Of a DNA stretch of 64,000 nucleotides, positions 56,308-64,000 are shown one piece after another. Under the pieces are notes generated by a model that saw only the letters and a list, made by a program, of their open reading frames with translations, was not told the origin of the DNA and searched no databases. The translations under genes and the position numbers were made by a program. Each line of letters begins with the position of its first letter. Positions within the stretch are counted from its first letter, which is position 1. This DNA is from Pterobdella sp. o SKG-2022. Lineage: Eukaryota > Annelida > Clitellata > Hirudinida > Piscicolidae. The stretch spans positions 1,756,841 to 1,820,840 of the forward strand of contig OZ038327.1 of NCBI GenBank assembly GCA_964035795.1. Reading direction: 5' to 3'.

Positions 56308-58149
56308 TTAGCACCTGTTCCACAGTGTGTTTTCGCTAGATAAAATGAATTTCAAAATATACAAAAAAACATTGAACCTATTACTCATTAGCATCGAATC
56401 ACTCTTCAAACTGATTTCTATATAAGATACAGACAGTATCACTCACAATCAGAGGCATTATTTGAACAAGGTATTCTCGATGAAAAAAAGCAGTTTTCTG
56501 AACTTTTTAAAAAGTTTTTCCCAAAAGTCCCAAAACCAAGTCATTTTTACAGTTAAAATAACTTTGAAAAATCTCTACAAAAAATCACACGGAAACCCTT
56601 TACTGTTACAGTGAAATCTTTACAAGTAACTATAAAACTCCTCTGCTACTTGTAATTTTTTTTTGTAGCTGTAATGTAAGCAAGTCTTACAAAAAGCTCC
56701 GTGTCCCTTTAAATAAATACTTTCTGCTTGTTTACCTTACAATTATTATTATTCTTATTATTGTTATTATTCTGCTGTTCAATGTAAATGTAATACTTTT
56801 TTGATAAGAAACTTACTGCTAAATACAAAACAACATTTGAACAAACTCTTGGAAGCCAGCAAGTTGAAGAAAAGCTTTAAACTGAATATGACAGAAGTGA
56901 GATATGAGCATTTATTGTTTTGAAGGATCTTTAAATTGAATTTTTAGGTTTTCTGTTGGTCTTTGGAGTCTTTTAAGCCATTGAGATAAAAAAATAAAAA
57001 TAATAATAACTATGATAACAAAAAAACAAAAATAATTAACAATAATAATAGGGACAAGAATGAAAACATCAACAATTAATCAAAAGAATAATAATAATAA
57101 TTATTATTATTTTTTTTTTATTTATATACCATATATTATTAATCTCACTTGCTTAATTGTTATTTCCTTCAAGCAACAATTGAAGATAACTGTAGTTATT
57201 TTTATTATTCTTATTATTAATATTGATCCTATTATTTATATTATTCTTATTACTCATAATATTTGTATTATTTTTTTTTTTTTTTATTATTCTTATTATT
57301 TATATGATTTATATTATTCATATTATTCTTATTATTGCTATTATTTTTTATCAAGTTCAGAATCAATCTTTTATTTTTCAACGAAAATCGATGGCCAACA
57401 TTCAATCAACACTTCAAAACCAGAAAATATAATAGAACGAAGAGAGAAAAATATTTGACAATAGTTGGGTTTTAAGCTAGACAATGCATATATATTAGAG
57501 ACGGTGTGTGTGTGTGTGCTTATATGTGTGGCGTGCTTATATGTGTGTGCGCCTATGTGTATATACACGTCCGTGTGCATCTGTTCAGACCACATAAATT
57601 ATATTCAACAATGCTTTACGCTCCCACAAATGAAACATAATGGTTTCATTGCTTATGTAAATGGCCGTTATAACAATGTTTTTCCATTTGTATGTGTCTT
57701 TATTTCTTTGTGTTTTTATGTCTGTGTCTGTAGTTTATTGCGTGCGTGTGTATGATTTTAACATCTGTATGTGTAAATGTGTTTCTATGTGACTGTAGGT
57801 GAACATTTTTGAAATTTTTAAATGTGTTTTGCGTTTTTTTTAGCGTTTGTGGGATTTGTTATGTCGGTGTGCATGTTTGTTTAAGAATCACAGATGCATC
57901 CATAATTTTTGTGAATACACTTATTTTATTTCAAAATTTGTTTTATTACAAACTTTATCTTTGTAAAACTCAAAATAAATATAATGAGCTTAAGAAAAAA
58001 ACAAATTAAAAGGGAATATACGTTAAAACACACGAACACACACACAAAACCAAATCAGCGCATCAAAAACACATAAACTTGATGCTAGATTATCAACACA
58101 TCAACACATTGTCAAAAAAAACAACACAATTGACTTAAAAAAAGAGAAA

Positions 58150-58275
58150 TACAGGAAAGTGGTAAATAAAAAATACAGGTGTATGGTAAATATAAAAGAC
58201 AGCGGTATGGTAAATAAAAAATACAGCGGTATGGTAAATAAAAAATACAGCGGTATGGTAAATAAAAAATAAAAT
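58150..58275 (+). repeat. 24-bp tandem repeat, about five copies
   Basis: Unit GGTATGGTAAATAAAAAATA + CAGC, with the outer copies diverged. It lies in the AT-rich intergenic region and is not coding. Confidence 0.85.
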
Positions 58276-60064
58276 TTATGGCGAATACAAAAATGCAATG
58301 TGAATTCAAGGTGCTAAATAATTATGTTTTTCTCACTAAAATTATCTAAAGAATACAATTATATGAACTAAAAATTAATTCAGTGACATTTTTCAAATCA
58401 CGCACACATACACAAACTTTGTAGAGGATAATAGGTGTGCTTTTGAATCTGTATGTGTGAACGGATGTTTGTACGTGATAGTGCGTGTTTTTGAATGCGT
58501 ACGTGTGAATTCGTGTGTGTTTAAGGATGTGTGGATGTGTAAAAGGATTATTAGTTTATTATAAATTCAAGCCGGCCTGATGGATTATATTACTATGCAA
58601 AATAGCGCAAGAAAAAAAAAAGCTAATTATTATTTATTATTATTGTTTTTTTTTATTTTTTTTATATTTTTATTGTTATTATCAATATTATTTTTATTAT
58701 TTTTTTTATTCATAGATATTTTTACCTAACAAAAATGAACAACACTATGAATAAAAATAATAATAATAATAATAATATTCATATTATTGTTATTATTAAT
58801 GAATTCATTGCTGATGCCTGAAGGTACAGTTTTACTATTTTCATTATTTTTATTATTGTTATTATTAATAATATTTTAAGTTATAATTAATTTTATTTTT
58901 ATTATTATTAGTACCTCTGTTTTTATTGTTATTATTTTTTCAACAAAAAAAATCAAAAATCAAATGAAAAACAACACAAAAATTAAATAATAAAAACAAT
59001 AAAACTGTATGAGTTAAAATTAATTATAATAATAATAAAAATAAAAAAATAATAATAGGAAAAACAATAATAATTAAAAAAAAATATAAAAAAATAATAT
59101 TGCTAAAAGCATTTTTTTGCACCAAAGATACCCAAATCTATTAATATTTCCGTAAGTTATTCATACTTTCCCTCCTACCTACAGATTAATTCATAAGAAG
59201 ATATTCAATTTTTTTTTCTATTATTTTTTATTATTAAATTTTTCATTCATTCATTAATTTATTTATTTATTCAATAGCTTTTCTATTCATCCATTCATTA
59301 TTTTTCACTCATCCTTTCATTCGTTTTTCTCCCTTCCTTCTTCATTCATTCATTTTCTCATCTATCACTCATTTCATTCTTAGCCATTATATACGTTTTT
59401 TTCATATTTATCCATGTTTTTTTTCATCTTTTTTCAGATCCATCTGTCTACTCTTTCCACTCATCCATTAATTCACCCATTCATTCTTCATCCATTCTTT
59501 CATTCATTTATCTATTTAATTAAATATCTTTTTACTCATCCATTTGAACATTAGCCCATCCGTCAAATTATTCATCTATTCATGTCTCTATCTATCCTTC
59601 ATTTATACATCCATTCATCACCTATTATCAATTCTTTTTCTCCTAAACTATTTGTTTTCTTATCCACTTATTCATTTATTAATTGATCAATTAAATTATG
59701 TCTTTATGAACCCATCCATCCATCTAGGTATGATGGATAATAAGAAAGCAGACGATCATTTTTAATGCCTCGAAATAATTACCTTCTTTATGGCATAAGA
59801 ATAAAATTATTCATAATATTATTTTTGTTTCCATTTATTTAAATTTTTTTCGAAAATTTTTTTTGAAAAATTGGTTTTTTGGTAAAATGAGAAAGATTTA
59901 TTTCTTTTAATAGTTTTAAAATAGTTTTTGAATAATATATTTTGGCAGAAAATAAGTATACAAAGTGTAAAAATTGAATTAAACACTGAAAAAGAAAAAT
60001 TATATACTATTTGAAATTAGATTTAGAAGGAATATTTTTTACTTTGTATTCAGCGTCTTTTAAA

Positions 60065-62214
<2,150 letters not shown>

Positions 62215-62377
62215 ATGTATTGCAGTAATAACAGACTATGTATATCTTTTTACAGTATAAATTGGAATTTCATGCAGGATGGAATATAATATAAATATAT
62301 CTTATGTATTATTTCGCCTTTAATTTCGATTTATGAAAATTTTGGATGTATCTGGTTGTCAAGCGCCATTTTAGTTC

Positions 62378-62383
62378 AATAAA
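62378..62383 (+). terminator. polyadenylation signal AATAAA of NDUFAB1
   Basis: AATAAA 164 nt after the NDUFAB1 stop and 93 nt before the next start codon. It is the only clear signal in the short gap between the two genes. Confidence 0.55.
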
Positions 62384-62476
62384 TCTTTAAGGTTAACTTT
62401 TAACCATATATTTGTCTAAGTGTAAATAGTAGATGGAAAAGCTTGAATAGTTGAATAAAAGAATATATAATTGCTA

Positions 62477-63139
62477 ATGGCGGTCGTTTTGTGGACGTAT
62501 AACAATCCGAGAGTTGAAAGGAAAGATCTTCAGCTATTAAATTTTCCATTTTGTGGTCAAACCATAAAGATCGAACAGAACACAGAAGTAGCTATAAACA
62601 GACACACAAACACCAACTTTAAGTTATGGGATGGATCATTTTTATTATCGTGTTACATTGAATCTTTGGGTGAGAAGTATTTTAAAGGTAAGAAATGTAT
62701 GGAGTTGGGTGCCGGTTGTGGCTTGGTAGGCATGGTGGCGGCAATTCTCGAAGCAGACGTCGTATTAACAGATCTTCCATCGGCTATTGATCACACTAAA
62801 CACTGCCTTTCTCTCAACAAGGATATCTCCGACCATTGCAGAGTACTGCCTTACAAATGGGGGGATGAGATATCAAAAGATTTTGAAAATTTGGATTTCA
62901 TTTTTGCATCTGATGTTGTTTATAACCCTGATTTAAATGAAAAACTTGTGTTAACTTTTAAACTTTTATGTCAACCTGGAACAATTGTTTATTTGAGTTA
63001 TAAAAAAAGAGCATCAGGAGAAGAGAATTTTTTTGAAATGTTGCCAAAAGAAGGTTTTTGTTTTGAAGAACTTCACATATCAACTCCAAAATTCGAAAAT
63101 TCTGATTATAAAATATTCAAATGTCAAAAAAATGAATAA
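62477..63139 (+). CDS. METTL21: METTL21-type protein lysine methyltransferase
   Basis: A seven-beta-strand S-adenosylmethionine methyltransferase. Family members modify lysines on chaperones (HSP70, VCP) and related proteins. The exact substrate here cannot be told. 220 aa from the ATG at 62477, in a single exon. Visible parts: LWDGS at 50-54 (the family's W-D box); motif I ELGAGCGLVGM at 76-86, the SAM-binding loop; TDLPS at 98-102; YKWGDEI at 126-132; ASDVVYNPDL at 144-153, the D-x-x-Y catalytic-face motif; then YLSYKKR and a C-terminal strand. Length is normal for the family. It starts 263 bp after the NDUFAB1 stop, on the same strand, and an AATAAA overlaps its own TAA (63135-63140). It differs from the other genes in having no intron and no Asn run. 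Confidence 0.88.
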   Translation: MAVVLWTYNNPRVERKDLQLLNFPFCGQTIKIEQNTEVAINRHTNTNFKLWDGSFLLSCYIESLGEKYFKGKKCMELGAGCGLVGMVAAILEADVVLTDLPSAIDHTKHCLSLNKDISDHCRVLPYKWGDEISKDFENLDFIFASDVVYNPDLNEKLVLTFKLLCQPGTIVYLSYKKRASGEENFFEMLPKEGFCFEELHISTPKFENSDYKIFKCQKNE

Positions 63140-63140
63140 A

Positions 63141-64000
63141 AAATGCACTATTGAATTAAAAAAGATAAACTCAAATAGAATATATAAAAAATAATTGTGG
63201 GGAATGTTTGAAAAACAAAAAAAAATATATTAATGAAGCATAATACAACAAAAAATAATCTAAATTTTAGTAATTAAATATATAACTATAGAATATTTTA
63301 ACAACCATTGCATTTTAAACTGCACCCCTGCAAGGCAGAGAAAAAATTAAAAAGAGTTGAAAAAACTCATAATAAATGTATGAAATAAAATTTATAAAAT
63401 AAATAATTTAAGAGATATTCATAATAACTGCAATAATAATACTAGCATCCGATAATTTTAATATAGGAAAACTTATAGAAAAAGTCAATTTTGGTAAATT
63501 TTTGTCATTAAACTTTGATTCTCTATATACAACAGCGTTACTAATTTAATAAATAATAATAATATCACTAATTAACTCCAATAGAATGAAAGGTATTTTG
63601 CTTTTAAGAGGAAAAATAATGAAGATAATGTAGTATTTATGTGAAGTAACTAGCAGGCTTGTTAAAACATAATGGTATATAACTAATAATATTGGTAAAT
63701 GCAATATATATTAGCAAATATTGAAGAGCAAGAACAATAACAAAAATGAATAAAAATAGTATTAAATCATAATAATTATATTGAATAATGAAATTAAATA
63801 ATATTCAATAATAAACTAATGCGTACTAATAGGAATCAAAGCAGTCGACAACAAAATAAAAATAATAGCAAAATGAAAAAAATGATAATTTAAATTGAAG
63901 ATAATCATTAATATTAAAAATAAAATAAAGAAATATTTATATAAAACAAATAAAGAAAAATAAAAATAATGGATAAAAAAAATATTTATGCAAATATACA
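63141..64000. other. AT-rich downstream sequence
   Basis: A/T-rich with no open frame of note, no clear repeat and no RNA gene seen to the end of the window. Confidence 0.6.

Larger units (their letters stand above)
54629..60064. other. intergenic between divergent PKC and NDUFAB1
   Basis: 54807-55110 is an ATC/GAT-rich stretch whose acidic open frame I do not trust. 55200-56080 is T-rich. 56120-56307 has a SINE/tRNA-like remnant. 57480-58540 is TG/CA-rich with a 24-bp tandem. 58600-59060 is (TTA/AAT)n. 59240-59730 is (CATT/CATC)n. No gene recognised. The promoters of PKC and NDUFAB1 must lie in it but show no motif I can name. Confidence 0.55.

Overview
The window is AT-rich, intron-rich animal DNA with long introns and a great deal of simple-sequence repeat. 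A conventional protein kinase C, a nuclear-encoded mitochondrial acyl carrier protein and two LINE retrotransposon remnants together point to an invertebrate metazoan. The sequence does not settle which phylum. Splicing is GT-AG and the standard code fits. Runs of AAT/AAC codons (Asn) occur inside several coding exons.

Layout. (1) About 0.3-5.5 kb, minus strand: part of an unidentified gene, seen as a chain of small exons. (2) 5.8-9.07 kb: about 100 copies of a 33-bp minisatellite with a higher-order duplication of 1,191 bp, followed by a short plus-strand open frame. (3) 10.9-19.3 kb, plus strand: a long Asn- and Pro-rich protein in about ten exons. Its C-terminus carries two W-K basic motifs that weakly recall espin-type actin-binding tails. 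(4) 21.26-54.63 kb, minus strand: a complete conventional PKC in 21 exons. All reading phases agree and the protein is 689 aa, ordered pseudosubstrate, C1A, C1B, C2, kinase, C-tail. Its introns hold a 5'-truncated CR1/L2-type LINE (38.1-39.15 kb), a defective RTE-type LINE (51.1-53.9 kb), an inverted pair of dispersed repeats, a 140-bp palindrome and many (CA)n and (CATC)n arrays. (5) 60.07-62.21 kb, plus strand: NDUFAB1 in four exons. (6) 62.48-63.14 kb, plus strand: an intronless METTL21-type methyltransferase, only about 260 bp downstream of NDUFAB1.

The genes do not form a pathway. The Pro/Asn-rich gene and PKC are convergent, with about 1.9 kb between stop codons. PKC and NDUFAB1 are divergent. 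NDUFAB1 and the methyltransferase are a tight tandem pair.

The most unusual signals concern splicing and repeats. Several PKC 3' splice sites sit directly on the edge of microsatellite arrays. A LINE tail lies about 27 bp from the acceptor of a 32-nt microexon. Eight of 20 PKC donors start GTT. Many introns start G-rich and end C-rich, so their ends are roughly complementary. The PKC kinase domain carries an in-frame Asn-rich insertion of about 44 residues. Exon models were made by eye from splice sites, phase and similarity; no transcript or database was available.
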